DNA of 64,000 bases, taken from NCBI GenBank assembly GCA_966095765.1, contig CBHTSZ010000001.1:62001-126000 (forward strand), in the 5' to 3' direction. The notes below the pieces were generated by a model. The model made no database searches. It had not been told where the DNA came from and worked only from the letters and a program-made list of their open reading frames with translations. This document shows positions 1-7,615 of the stretch, in pieces (position 1 is the first letter of the stretch; each line of letters begins with the position of its first letter). The translations under genes and the position numbers were made by a program. The stretch is from CBHTSZ01 sp966095765 (GTDB lineage Bacteria; Patescibacteriota; Saccharimonadia; Saccharimonadales; Saccharimonadaceae).

Positions 1-109
1 CGGCCTTTACTGGGCTAAGAAGATCGTTGACCTTCATGGTGGCAAGATCACCTATCGATCGCACCCTTCGGGCGGAACGACATTTTCGATCAAGCTTCCT
101 AAAAAATGA
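1..109 (+). CDS. Histidine kinase, C-terminal end (5' partial)
   Basis: Reading from base 2, the last 35 codons before TGA (107-109) encode the end of a HATPase_c domain. GLYWAKKIVDLHGG followed by GGTTFSIKLP is the usual G2-box region and last strand of sensor kinases. The rest lies outside the window, so the sensor and dimerisation domains cannot be described. A single-domain response regulator starts 73 bp downstream, so the two probably form a two-component pair, although a Crp-like site and promoter in the gap give the regulator its own transcript. Confidence 0.85.
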   Translation, partial: GLYWAKKIVDLHGGKITYRSHPSGGTTFSIKLPKK

Positions 110-114
110 TAAAG

Positions 115-130
115 TGTAAAAAATATCACT
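115..130 (+). promoter_or_regulatory. Crp/Fnr-like site upstream of response regulator
   Basis: TGTAAAAAATATCACT fits TGTRA-N6-TCACA. Its centre (122.5) is 29.5 bp before a -10 candidate TACTAT (152-157). This puts the site at -41.5 from the predicted start (164), the class II activator position. No good -35 box is present, and GAGGAAG precedes the ATG at 183. Confidence 0.6.
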
Positions 131-182
131 CTTTTGCCTACGAGGCCTCAGTACTATAAGAGGGATAAAGAGAGGAAGTCAT

Positions 183-563
183 ATGAAAACACCTGCAAAA
201 ATACTAATCGTCGAAGACGACGTTGACCTGAACAATGCCTATAACATGATACTTTCTTCGGTAGGATACGATGTCTCATCGGCGCACAATGGGCAAGAGG
301 CGATAGATCTGATCGAGAAAAATGGCGATCCTCGTATCATGTTCCTAGATCTACGTATGCCAGTCATGGACGGTATTGAGTTTCTCGAAAACTACGATGC
401 CCCCAAGCACAAAGACACGACGATTATCGTCTTTAGTAACTACGATGCCCAAAAAGAGGTCGATCGTGCGTATGAACTCGGTGCGCACCGATATGTCCTG
501 AAAGCACGCGCCGCTCCTAAGGAGCTGATCCGGATCGTCGAAGATACGCTTGCTGAAGACTAG
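183..563 (+). CDS. Single-domain response regulator (CheY-like receiver)
   Basis: This 126-residue protein is a receiver domain alone, with no output domain. Conserved phosphorylation residues are visible: acidic pair D12/D13, phospho-acceptor D56 in FLDLRMP, S85 and K107. It probably relays a signal from the kinase that ends just upstream, acting by protein-protein contact because no DNA-binding domain is attached. The ATG has a GAGGAAG ribosome site. Its stop overlaps by 4 bp the stop of the convergent Crp-like gene. A Crp-like site in the promoter suggests the Crp-family protein next door activates it. Confidence 0.93.
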   Translation: MKTPAKILIVEDDVDLNNAYNMILSSVGYDVSSAHNGQEAIDLIEKNGDPRIMFLDLRMPVMDGIEFLENYDAPKHKDTTIIVFSNYDAQKEVDRAYELGAHRYVLKARAAPKELIRIVEDTLAED

Positions 564-1222
564 AGCGAGATGTCGCGGAAGCTATCCTCCCCGAGGAAGT
601 TTTCGAGCTTTTGTTTGTTGACCGTATACATCGAACTGCTGTAGCTGATAATACCTTTGTCTTTGAGAATCTTGAGGTTCTTAGTGCTGCTTTCCCGGGT
701 CAGGCCAACGAGGTTGGCGATCATGAGTTGACTGAGCTTCATGTTTATCGTGTAGAGCCCTGGCTTTTTCTCGATACCGTAGCGAAACAGGAGGTAGTAG
801 AGTGTGAAACCGATCTTTTCAACGGCACGTGACTGTTCGAGGCCAGTAATACGGAGTAGCAGTGCAGTGTATTGGTTGCCGACAAAGCTGAGCAGCGCAG
901 CCATTGCGGAAGGATTTTTTAAGATAGCATCCATAAAGTCTTCACGGCTCACAGACATGAGTCGTGCCTCACTCACTGCGTCGTAGTAAAAGAGCGTATT
1001 GGTCGTTTCACCGAGTACCCACGTGAGGGGAAAGACATCCCCGCGGCCAAAGAGCGCGACAACACGTTCTTCGCCACCAGACGTGATTGTGTAGGCTCGG
1101 ATCACACCATCACGGACGATCATAGCCTTGCGCGGAACCTCACCCTGAAAGAGAATGTTTGCGCCTTTTTTAACGACTCGCATAGTCCCACGGGGTCGGA
1201 GCTGCTGTATGAGTGCATCCAT
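560..1222 (-). CDS. Crp/Fnr-family transcriptional regulator
   Basis: The 220-residue protein has an N-terminal cyclic-nucleotide-type beta-roll (about 15-125), a long dimer helix and a C-terminal winged helix. The recognition helix TRESSTKNL keeps the Arg-Glu pair that in E. coli Crp reads the GTGA half-site; a Lys replaces the later Arg. The Arg-Ser/Thr phosphate-binding motif for cAMP is not seen and there are no cysteines, so it is neither a canonical cAMP receptor nor an FeS FNR; the ligand is unknown. ATG at 1222 was chosen: TAGATT (1235-1230) lies 7 nt before it, suggesting a leaderless message. A TTG at 1231, about 11 nt after a GGAG, is the alternative start. Matching palindromes near stress genes suggest it runs a local regulon. 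Confidence 0.9.
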   Translation of the reverse strand: MDALIQQLRPRGTMRVVKKGANILFQGEVPRKAMIVRDGVIRAYTITSGGEERVVALFGRGDVFPLTWVLGETTNTLFYYDAVSEARLMSVSREDFMDAILKNPSAMAALLSFVGNQYTALLLRITGLEQSRAVEKIGFTLYYLLFRYGIEKKPGLYTINMKLSQLMIANLVGLTRESSTKNLKILKDKGIISYSSSMYTVNKQKLENFLGEDSFRDISL

Positions 1223-1256
1223 ATCTACCAATCTAGTATAGCTCCACAGAAGCAGA

Positions 1257-1272
1257 GGTGAAAATTATCACA
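1257..1272 (-). promoter_or_regulatory. Crp/Fnr-like site upstream of the regulator's own gene
   Basis: On the minus strand this reads TGTGATAATTTTCACC, a near-perfect TGTGA-N6-TCACA palindrome. Its centre is 29.5 bp before TAGATT (1235-1230), a possible -10 box for the Crp-like gene, giving -41.5 geometry and possible autoactivation. A better -10 match, TATACT (1240-1235), would place it at -36.5, so autorepression is also possible. Confidence 0.6.
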
Positions 1273-1279
1273 TTCTTTC

Positions 1280-1322
1280 GGTATGCTGTCTCACAGTAAA
1301 CTTTTTGAGGAACCCGTATAGT
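1280..1322 (+). promoter_or_regulatory. Promoter with half Crp-like site for small-protein pair
   Basis: GGTATGCTGTCTCACA (1280-1295) has one perfect half-site, TCACA, and a degenerate partner. Its centre is 29.5 bp before TATAGT (1317-1322), the same geometry as at neighbouring genes. The predicted start (1329) leaves a leader of about 69 nt. Just after the -10 box there is an inverted repeat CGTGGT/ACCACG (1324-1338) that could be another operator. Confidence 0.4.
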
Positions 1323-1397
1323 ACGTGGTAACACCACGAATTTTAACAACCCATTTCAAGCAAAAAGTTATTTCAATAAATCAAATCGGAGGGTAGT

Positions 1398-1580
1398 ATG
1401 AGTGAGTTTTCACCGCAGGAACTCGATGTTAAGATCCATACTTTCATGAAGAGAAAGATGGAGAAATTTCCTGAGCTTAACAACGAGCAATATTATATCG
1501 AACGAGTAGACAACGAGACGCGCGAAGGACTTAGCCGGCAACTGTTCCCGACGACGCTGCGTTTCGGTGCGCAGTACTAA
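1398..1580 (+). CDS. Small hypothetical protein
   Basis: This is a 60-residue, charged, soluble protein with no recognised domain. It starts at ATG 1398 behind a strong GGAGGG site. It is the first of two small genes that share an almost identical start region (GGAGGGTAGTATG); the second begins 15 bp after this stop. The pair ends at an intrinsic terminator and lies behind a promoter with a Crp-like half-site, so it is probably a stress-induced bicistron. No function is proposed. The ribosome site, the paired layout and the terminator make it likely to be real. Confidence 0.6.
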   Translation: MSEFSPQELDVKIHTFMKRKMEKFPELNNEQYYIERVDNETREGLSRQLFPTTLRFGAQY

Positions 1581-1595
1581 GAGTTGGAGGGTAGT

Positions 1596-1742
1596 ATGTC
1601 GCGAACTAAACGTAATAACAGAAATGTAAGCGAGGTGTTACGTACCGTGACTCCCTATAGACGACAGGAACGGCGTAAGATGCTCAGGGAATTTGAGCAG
1701 GAATACCGTGGCCGCAACGAGAATCCGTTGATAGAACTTTAG
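1596..1742 (+). CDS. Small basic hypothetical protein
   Basis: This 48-residue protein is rich in Arg and Lys (it begins MSRTKRNNRN and ends NENPLIEL) and is predicted to be helical and cytoplasmic, possibly nucleic-acid or ribosome associated by charge alone. It starts at ATG 1596 with GGAGGG five bases upstream, the same start context as the preceding gene. It stops nine bases before a rho-independent terminator. It is short, so confidence rests on the ribosome site and terminator rather than on homology. Confidence 0.5.
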   Translation: MSRTKRNNRNVSEVLRTVTPYRRQERRKMLREFEQEYRGRNENPLIEL

Positions 1743-1750
1743 GCACCAAT

Positions 1751-1779
1751 AAAAAGCACCCGCCTCTCGGGTGTTTTTT
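1751..1779 (+). terminator. Rho-independent terminator
   Basis: The stem AAAAAGCACCCG / CGGGTGTTTTTT with loop CCTCT and a T-run closes the two-gene small-protein transcript. Confidence 0.85.
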
Positions 1780-1822
1780 ATATTAGATACTCGGTTTGCG
1801 CTAATGCCAAAAATATAAGAAA

Positions 1823-1838
1823 TGTAAAATATCTCACA
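1823..1838 (+). promoter_or_regulatory. Crp/Fnr-like site upstream of membrane protein gene
   Basis: TGTAAAATATCTCACA is a near-palindromic Crp-type site. Its centre (1830.5) is exactly 29.5 bp before TACGCT (1860-1865), giving -41.5 from the predicted start at 1872. An AAAGGAGG ribosome site follows. Confidence 0.6.
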
Positions 1839-1893
1839 TACCATCAGAAGAGGGGTTGTTACGCTATAGAAAAGCTGCTGAAAGGAGGCTGTC

Positions 1894-2289
1894 ATGAGTT
1901 CAGGAAAATCCCTTGTTGCTGCAACGCTGTGCTTCATCATCTTTCTCTTTGTAGGCAGTATTTACTTTCCGAACACGCTCGTCATGAGCCTAGCTGACAC
2001 GACATCGGTATACCAGTTCCTGCGCGGAGCTATCGTCGTGCTGCTCGTGAGTATCCTTGTCACGACACCGCCGCGTTCACTGACGCTACGCGGTATCATC
2101 GGTGGCTGGTCTTTTCTGCTAGCTGTTCAGGCGATCGAGGCATTGTTTAGCTACCAACTCCGACTACTCGACGGATTGGTATTTTTGGAGGTTGCGATCA
2201 TCCTAGCTATAGAGGCGCTCGAAACGAGGCAGATTCCTATTACTAAAAAACCCTCACCGGCTCGAAGGATACCGGTCGTTTCGGCTTAG
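1894..2289 (+). CDS. Small integral membrane protein
   Basis: This 131-residue protein has about four hydrophobic segments (roughly 7-30, 43-60, 66-85 and 92-107) and a short basic tail. It matches no family recognised here. AAAGGAGG precedes the ATG at a good distance, and a Crp-like site sits at -41.5 of its predicted promoter. Together with the membrane gene at 30684, which has the same arrangement, this suggests an envelope-stress role under the Crp-like regulator; that role is inference from regulation only. Confidence 0.7.
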   Translation: MSSGKSLVAATLCFIIFLFVGSIYFPNTLVMSLADTTSVYQFLRGAIVVLLVSILVTTPPRSLTLRGIIGGWSFLLAVQAIEALFSYQLRLLDGLVFLEVAIILAIEALETRQIPITKKPSPARRIPVVSA

Positions 2290-2343
2290 CTTCAGTTTCG
2301 GCGTAGAAGTAAAACCATCGTTTGGTGCTAAAATAGACACATT

Positions 2344-4758
2344 ATGGTACGACAAGGCAGATACACCAAGCGGCCGAATACAGCCCAACGTAGCCGGTAC
2401 TTTCTCAGGCGTCAGTGGCAAAACTTTCAGTCACTGAGCAGGCGAAAAAAGATTCTCGTGATAGCGATGCCGATCGCTGCGTTTTTGATACTAACACCAC
2501 TTATCACCTATCTTGTGCTAGCCCGTGACATCAGTGACCCTGAGCGTCTCATGAACCGAAACAACACTGGCGTGCAACTTGTCGATAAAAATGGCGAAGT
2601 CTTTTTCAGCACCGGCTCAAACAGGGCACTGAAACGACTTAAACTCAGTGAGATATCCGATTATGCTGAACAGGCTGTGATCTCGTCGGAGGACAAAAAC
2701 TTTTATAAGCACGGCGGTTTCTCGGTGCGGGCGCTACTCGGTGCAGTCGTCAGCAACGTGACCTCTGGTGGTGAAGGCGGGGGTGGCTCAACGCTCACGC
2801 AACAGCTCGTAAAGAACACTCTCCTGTCGAGCGAACGATCCTTCCTCAGGAAGTATCAAGAGCTGTTTATGGCGATGGCTGTTGACAAGCAGTACACCAA
2901 AGACGAAATCCTCGACATGTACCTAAACTCTGTCCACTACGGCGAGGGGGCTTTCGGTATCGATGAAGCGTCGCGTACCTATTTCAACAAGCCTGCAGCC
3001 GATCTCGATCTCGCCGAGAGCGCGATGCTCATCGGTGTGTTGCCAGCGCCGAGTATCTACTCGCCGATCAACGGTGATCCAGTGAAGGCCAAGCAGCGTC
3101 AAACCTATGTACTCAAGCGCATGGTGGAGGACGGCAAGATCACCGAGGCTGAAAAAGACGCCGCTCTTGCCGAAAAGCTGACCTATGCTGAGATCAAACC
3201 TATTGAGTATGAAAATGCACCCCACTTTACGGAAATGGTGCTGAACGAGCTCTATGAGAAGTATGGCGAAGAGAAGGTGAAGCGTTCTGGCTACAAGATC
3301 AAGACGACACTCAACCTCGCATGGCAGAAGCAGGCAGAGGATATCGTCAAGAAACAGATTGCCATCAGCACGCCGGGAGGCGGTCGTAACGCAGCGCTCG
3401 TGGCGATCGATCCGAAGACGGGTGGTGTGCGTGCGCTTGTGGGTAGTGCTGACTATAACAACGAAGTCTTCGGCAAGGTGAACATGGCTGTCACTGCTCG
3501 CCAACCTGGATCAAGCTTTAAGCCGATATATGTCGCTGAAGCGATCGATGAAAAGATTGTGACCGCGGCGACAATCCTGCGCGACGAGGCAACTGACTTT
3601 GGTGGCTACAAGCCAAACAACTACGACTTTAAATTCCGCGGTGATCTGACGCTCCGTAGCGGTCTCGCCCAGTCGCTCAATATCCCAGCCGTAAAAGTAA
3701 TGGAAAAACTCGGTGTTGATGCTGCTGTTGCGAAGGCTCGAGAAATGGGTATCAGTACCGTTGATCCAAAACACGATTACGGACTCAGTCTCGCGCTCGG
3801 TGCTGCCGAGGCTAAGCCGCTTGAAATGACGAACGCCTACGCGGCGTTTGCGGACGGCGGTCGACAGCACGAAGCGACGCTTATTGACTCAATTGAGAAC
3901 AAGTACGGCGAGACCATCTTCCGTCATGAAAACGAATCAAAGCGAGTACAATCGACAGCTGCTTCCTTTATCATCTCTGATATCCTTTCGGATAATAACG
4001 CACGTGCCCCGAGTTTTGGCGCTCGACTCAATATTCCGGGACGCAAGGTAGCGGTAAAGACCGGTAGCACCGACGATAACCGTGATGCCTGGACGATTGG
4101 CTACACGCCGAGCATCGCAGTTGGAGTATGGGTAGGTAACAACGAAAATGAAGTCATGACATCCGGTGGATCGGCGATGGCTGGTCCGATATGGACGAAG
4201 TCTATTCAGGCGTTCCTCGCAGATACACCAGCGGAGACATTTGTACAGCCAAGCAGTGTGACCAAGGCGCCAGCATGTACTGCGAGCGGTGGAAGCTACG
4301 ATGAATACTTCATCAACGGTACGGTGCCTACTAAGAACTGTAAAGCGGCACCACAGCCACAGCAAAACGATGCCCAAGACGAGGAAGAAGCGGTGGTGGA
4401 TACCGATAAAGACGGCGTGCCAGATGACAAAGACAAGTGTCCGACCGTAGGTGGTACCAATGTCGATAGCGACGGCTGTCCGAAAGAAACACCGTCGACA
4501 ACCGACAGTGATAATGATGGTGTCGTCGACTCAAAAGACAAGTGTCCAAATACACCGAGCGGTACGCAGGTTGATAGCAGTGGCTGTCCTGTGACAAGCA
4601 CCCAGCTCGATAGTGACCACGACGGGGTTGCCGATACGCTCGATACTTGCCCGAACACCCCAGCCGGTCAGGCGGTAGACGCGAACGGCTGTTCGGCACA
4701 GCAGCGACAAACCGGAGGGCAGGGCGCGTTACTAGTACCCGTACGTCGCTATGTCTAA
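2344..4758 (+). CDS. Class A penicillin-binding protein with TSP type 3 repeats
   Basis: This 804-residue bifunctional peptidoglycan synthase starts with a basic cytoplasmic tail and one membrane helix (about 36-58). The GT51 glycosyltransferase domain has the catalytic Glu E116 in SSEDKNFYKHGG and the GGSTLTQQ motif. The transpeptidase domain has S390-x-x-K393, S444-L445-N446 and K572-T573-G574. From about residue 686 there are three Ca2+-binding thrombospondin type 3 repeats of the form DTDKDGVPDDKDKCP, unusual on a PBP, which would lie outside the membrane. TAAAAT (2329-2334) lies 9 nt before ATG and no ribosome site is seen, so the message is probably leaderless. The 3' end overlaps the methyltransferase gene by 8 bp. 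Confidence 0.95.
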   Translation: MVRQGRYTKRPNTAQRSRYFLRRQWQNFQSLSRRKKILVIAMPIAAFLILTPLITYLVLARDISDPERLMNRNNTGVQLVDKNGEVFFSTGSNRALKRLKLSEISDYAEQAVISSEDKNFYKHGGFSVRALLGAVVSNVTSGGEGGGGSTLTQQLVKNTLLSSERSFLRKYQELFMAMAVDKQYTKDEILDMYLNSVHYGEGAFGIDEASRTYFNKPAADLDLAESAMLIGVLPAPSIYSPINGDPVKAKQRQTYVLKRMVEDGKITEAEKDAALAEKLTYAEIKPIEYENAPHFTEMVLNELYEKYGEEKVKRSGYKIKTTLNLAWQKQAEDIVKKQIAISTPGGGRNAALVAIDPKTGGVRALVGSADYNNEVFGKVNMAVTARQPGSSFKPIYVAEAIDEKIVTAATILRDEATDFGGYKPNNYDFKFRGDLTLRSGLAQSLNIPAVKVMEKLGVDAAVAKAREMGISTVDPKHDYGLSLALGAAEAKPLEMTNAYAAFADGGRQHEATLIDSIENKYGETIFRHENESKRVQSTAASFIISDILSDNNARAPSFGARLNIPGRKVAVKTGSTDDNRDAWTIGYTPSIAVGVWVGNNENEVMTSGGSAMAGPIWTKSIQAFLADTPAETFVQPSSVTKAPACTASGGSYDEYFINGTVPTKNCKAAPQPQQNDAQDEEEAVVDTDKDGVPDDKDKCPTVGGTNVDSDGCPKETPSTTDSDNDGVVDSKDKCPNTPSGTQVDSSGCPVTSTQLDSDHDGVADTLDTCPNTPAGQAVDANGCSAQQRQTGGQGALLVPVRRYV

Positions 4759-5380
4759 GCGGCCCGAAGTAACCCAGCTACTCAAAACATATCCGATCAT
4801 TTCCGATCAGGTTGATGAACGTGAGCTCACGATCATCCTCTCAGAGTTAGCGCGCCAACTAGAGGTATGCAGTTCAACTGAATCAGTGGTTGAGCTAGGG
4901 TGTTATATAGGCACAACCTCGCTGTTTGTGCGTCGGCTCCTCAATCATCACAAGCTCGACATACCATTTCACGTGTATGACTCGTTTGCGGGGTTGCCAC
5001 CCAAGACTGATGAGGACAGTAGTCCAGCGGGTGAGCAGTTTAAGACAGGTGAACTCGCCGTCAGCCGAAAAGTATTTGAGCTGCAGTTTAAAAAAGCCGG
5101 CCTCAAGCTGCCCGTCATCCACAAGGAGTGGTTTAGCGACCTGAGTGAAAACGATATTCCTCGTAACATCACTTTCGCCTATCTCGACGGCGACTACTAT
5201 GATTCAATCCGCGACAGTTTACGGCTGGTTTGGCCTCGACTTGCACCAGGTAGTTGCATAGTAGTGGATGATTACGCCAATGAAGCATTGCCAGGGGCGG
5301 CCATGGCTGTAAATGAATGGCTACGAGACCATCCGGCATCGCTTCGAGTTGAGTCTTCACTCGCAATTATTCGTCCGTAA
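4751..5380 (+). CDS. TylF/MycF-like class I methyltransferase
   Basis: This 209-residue protein has a Rossmann SAM-binding region (VVELGCYIGTTS), the family-typical YDSFAGLPP stretch, AYLDGDYYDS and IVVDDY, the last two carrying the metal-binding acids of TylF-like O-methyltransferases. Relatives methylate sugar hydroxyls in macrolides and cell-surface glycans. It overlaps the PBP gene and is presumably translationally coupled to it, so a cell-envelope substrate is a reasonable guess, but the substrate cannot be read from the sequence. Confidence 0.8.
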   Translation: MSKRPEVTQLLKTYPIISDQVDERELTIILSELARQLEVCSSTESVVELGCYIGTTSLFVRRLLNHHKLDIPFHVYDSFAGLPPKTDEDSSPAGEQFKTGELAVSRKVFELQFKKAGLKLPVIHKEWFSDLSENDIPRNITFAYLDGDYYDSIRDSLRLVWPRLAPGSCIVVDDYANEALPGAAMAVNEWLRDHPASLRVESSLAIIRP

Positions 5381-5384
5381 GTAA

Positions 5385-5414
5385 TTGACATACATTTCAT
5401 ACTTGTCATACAAT
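5385..5414 (+). promoter_or_regulatory. Consensus promoter of leaderless AbrB-like gene
   Basis: TTGACA (5385-5390), an 18-bp spacer and TACAAT (5409-5414) are followed by six bases and then the ATG at 5421, so transcription should begin at the start codon. An in-frame ATG inside the -35 region (5385) is ruled out by this layout. Confidence 0.8.
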
Positions 5415-5420
5415 AGTCTC

Positions 5421-5657
5421 ATGCACGACAAAAAACTCTATGGAACGGCAACGGTTGGCACGAAAGGTCAGGTAGTAATACCGGCCGATGCTCGCGATGA
5501 GCTAGGTATTCAGGCTGGCGACCGCCTCTACGTAGTTGGTTCCTGTGAGCGAAAGTGGATCGGGTTTATCAAGGAAGAACAATTCCGCGAAATCCTTGAA
5601 CACATCACTGACAACGTCGAAAACTACAAACAACTCTTAGATTCACACAAGGACTAG
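5421..5657 (+). CDS. AbrB/SpoVT-type transition-state regulator
   Basis: This 78-residue protein has an N-terminal swapped-hairpin AbrB domain: GTATVGTKGQVVIPADARDEL followed by GIQAGDRLYVVG. Such proteins bind DNA as dimers. The C-terminal half is a charged helix. The start at 5421 is set by the promoter spacing; there is no ribosome site. The drug-exporter gene begins 4 bp after the stop with AAGGA in front, so the two form an operon and this protein probably autoregulates expression of the exporter. Confidence 0.85.
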   Translation: MHDKKLYGTATVGTKGQVVIPADARDELGIQAGDRLYVVGSCERKWIGFIKEEQFREILEHITDNVENYKQLLDSHKD

Positions 5658-5661
5658 CTAC

Positions 5662-7350
5662 ATGCACCATCATCTGCCGCTTCGAAACAAATTGATCATC
5701 ATGGGTTCGGTTATGGCCTCACTCTTTTTAGTGGCGCTCGACCAGACGATCATCTCAACCGCACTTGGTAAGATCGTTGAAGAGTTCAATGCCTTTAGTA
5801 GCCTTAGCTGGATCGTCACAGCATACCTGCTCACGACGACAATCACGGTGCCGATCGCTGGTAAGCTTTCTGACCTGTTTGGTCGCAAGAATCTGCTGCT
5901 TGCTGGTGTGACGATCTTTGCAGCTGGTTCCCTTATGAGCGGTCTTGCCGGTGATATAAACCAGCTTATCTGGTGGCGCGCGCTGCAGGGTATCGGCGGT
6001 GGTATTATCACAGCAAATGCCTTTACGATCGTTGGCGACCTGTTTGCTGCCCGTGAACGAGGTAAGTGGCAGGGCTTTATCGGTGCTGTTTTCGGTATCT
6101 CTTCGGTTATCGGTCCGCTACTCGGTGGATGGCTCACTGATCACCAGAATCTTTTTGGACTCATCACGGATTGGCGCTGGACATTCTTTATCAACGTGCC
6201 GGTTGCGATCGTGGCCCTCGCGCTCATTGCAATCTTTTGTCCACCGCTTCGTCATATCAAAAAACCACAGATTGACTACCTTGGTGCGGCATTCCTGACG
6301 GTTGCGCTCGCGACGATCGTCCTCGCAGTCGATAACACCGAAGTTATTTTTAAAGACATCATGACAAGTCTCGACCTCTCGCTCTGGGGCCTCCGTGCTA
6401 TCATGGCTGCGATTATCGTCCTTAGTACGGCTGCCTTTGTGTGGGTTGAGCGCCGCAGCAAAGAGCCTATCCTGCCGCCGCGCTTTTTCCGCAACCGCAA
6501 CTTCTCCCTCGTCGTTGCCGTCTCGATGCTGTTCGGTGCCGGCTTTATGGGTGCGATCCTCTACCTTACGCAATTTAACCAGCAAGTTTTCGGAGCTTCA
6601 CCGACCGATTCCGGCCTGATGTTACTCCCGATGGTTGCAGGACTGATGGTGGCAAGTATCGGCTCGGGACAGATCATCTCGCGTACCGGTAAATACAAGA
6701 TATTCATGCAAATCGGTATCGTGCTTGCAACAGTCATGGTGGCGCTCCTTACAACCCTTACGCCTGAGAGCAGCTATCTGAGCGAGGCAGTACTCATGAC
6801 ACTGCTTGGTCTCGGACTTGGTCTGGTCATGCCGGTACTTAACATCGCTGTACAAAATGAGTTCAAGCAGCTTGAGCTCGGTGCGGCTACGAGTTCCATC
6901 CAACTGTTTAGAGGTCTTGGCTCAACAGTCGGTATCGCACTGTTCGGCGCGATGCTCACCAGCGGCCTCACTTCACATCTGACCAGCATTGGCAACGACC
7001 CATACCTCCATACTCTGTCGAGTAGTCCGCTGGTGAGCAAGATCGGTAGCCTAGATGACTCGGATACATTGCTCACGCTCAATACCCCAGATATCAAGCA
7101 GCGCATTACCGATGGATTTACCTCTGCAACTGCTACCTTGCCAGCAAGCGCGCAAACCGCTGCGAGACAACAGTTTACCGAGAATCAACAGGCTTACAGC
7201 AGCAAGATCACTCATGCCTTTAGCTCATCCCTCACGAAGGTCTTCGCAACCGCTGCAGCACTCATGGGTATCGGAGCTGTACTCGTCATGTTTATCCGTG
7301 AACGCGAGCTCAAGCACGCGTCACCCGAAACTACTCCCGGCGAAGTTTAG
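5662..7350 (+). CDS. MFS multidrug exporter, DHA2 family (14 TM)
   Basis: This 562-residue membrane protein has the EmrB/QacA pattern. Motif D-like SLSWIVTAYLL is in TM2, motif A is GKLSDLFGRKN, a WWRALQGIGGG segment follows in TM4, and motif C is the GAVFGISSVIGPLLGGW region. About fourteen hydrophobic segments are seen, with a large external loop before the last one. It should export drugs or other amphiphiles using the proton gradient. It is the second gene of an operon with the AbrB-like regulator (4-bp gap). Confidence 0.92.
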   Translation: MHHHLPLRNKLIIMGSVMASLFLVALDQTIISTALGKIVEEFNAFSSLSWIVTAYLLTTTITVPIAGKLSDLFGRKNLLLAGVTIFAAGSLMSGLAGDINQLIWWRALQGIGGGIITANAFTIVGDLFAARERGKWQGFIGAVFGISSVIGPLLGGWLTDHQNLFGLITDWRWTFFINVPVAIVALALIAIFCPPLRHIKKPQIDYLGAAFLTVALATIVLAVDNTEVIFKDIMTSLDLSLWGLRAIMAAIIVLSTAAFVWVERRSKEPILPPRFFRNRNFSLVVAVSMLFGAGFMGAILYLTQFNQQVFGASPTDSGLMLLPMVAGLMVASIGSGQIISRTGKYKIFMQIGIVLATVMVALLTTLTPESSYLSEAVLMTLLGLGLGLVMPVLNIAVQNEFKQLELGAATSSIQLFRGLGSTVGIALFGAMLTSGLTSHLTSIGNDPYLHTLSSSPLVSKIGSLDDSDTLLTLNTPDIKQRITDGFTSATATLPASAQTAARQQFTENQQAYSSKITHAFSSSLTKVFATAAALMGIGAVLVMFIRERELKHASPETTPGEV

Positions 7351-7400
7351 CCGTCAGATATAGTGTATTTTTTACGCTTGCTCACGCTACCTACTGGGAG

Positions 7401-7535
7401 TACACTAAGGAGTATTAACAAACAAACCCGAGAGTAGTGCGCGGAATCACGTGAAAATCGTGAACTGTGCCGCAACGGTGAGATCAAGCAATCTATGAGG
7501 GTAGTTGCTGGATAAGTCCGATACGCGCACGACTC
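7401..7535 (+). ncRNA. Cobalamin-type riboswitch aptamer in 5' leader
   Basis: A promoter (TTGCTC 7378-7383, 17-bp spacer, TACACT 7401-7406) leads into a structured leader. The core GTGAAAAT (7451-7458), then AACTGTGCCGCAACGGTGA (7463-7481) and AAGTCCGATAC (7514-7524), match the conserved cobalamin aptamer (P5 loop, the CCGCAAC core and the 3' box). The closing stem GAGT-a-GTGCGCG (7432-7443) pairs with CGCGCAC-g-ACTC (7524-7535) with a single A-G mismatch. P5 is CACG/CGTG. A terminator follows and then an unknown gene. The identification is by motif recognition; a covariance search was not possible. Confidence 0.8.
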
Positions 7536-7579
7536 AAAAAGGGCTTCCCGAGCAGGAGATACTTCAACTAGGTTTCTAG

Positions 7580-7615
7580 CGGTGTTTTCATATTTTGGAA
7601 GCACCGTTTTTATTT
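7580..7615 (+). terminator. Intrinsic terminator of riboswitch expression platform
   Basis: A 10-bp stem (CGGTGTTTTC with GGAAGCACCG, two G-U pairs), loop ATATTTT and tail TTTTTATTT end one base before the ATG at 7616. The only ribosome-site-like GGAAG lies inside the stem. TTTTCA (7585-7590) is complementary to TGAAAA in the aptamer P5 loop, a possible kissing or switching contact. Confidence 0.75.

Noticed and set aside
7347..7604. An 85-codon minus-strand frame across the riboswitch region
   Set aside because: It is antisense to a structured leader with matching stems; the RNA explanation accounts for the sequence better.
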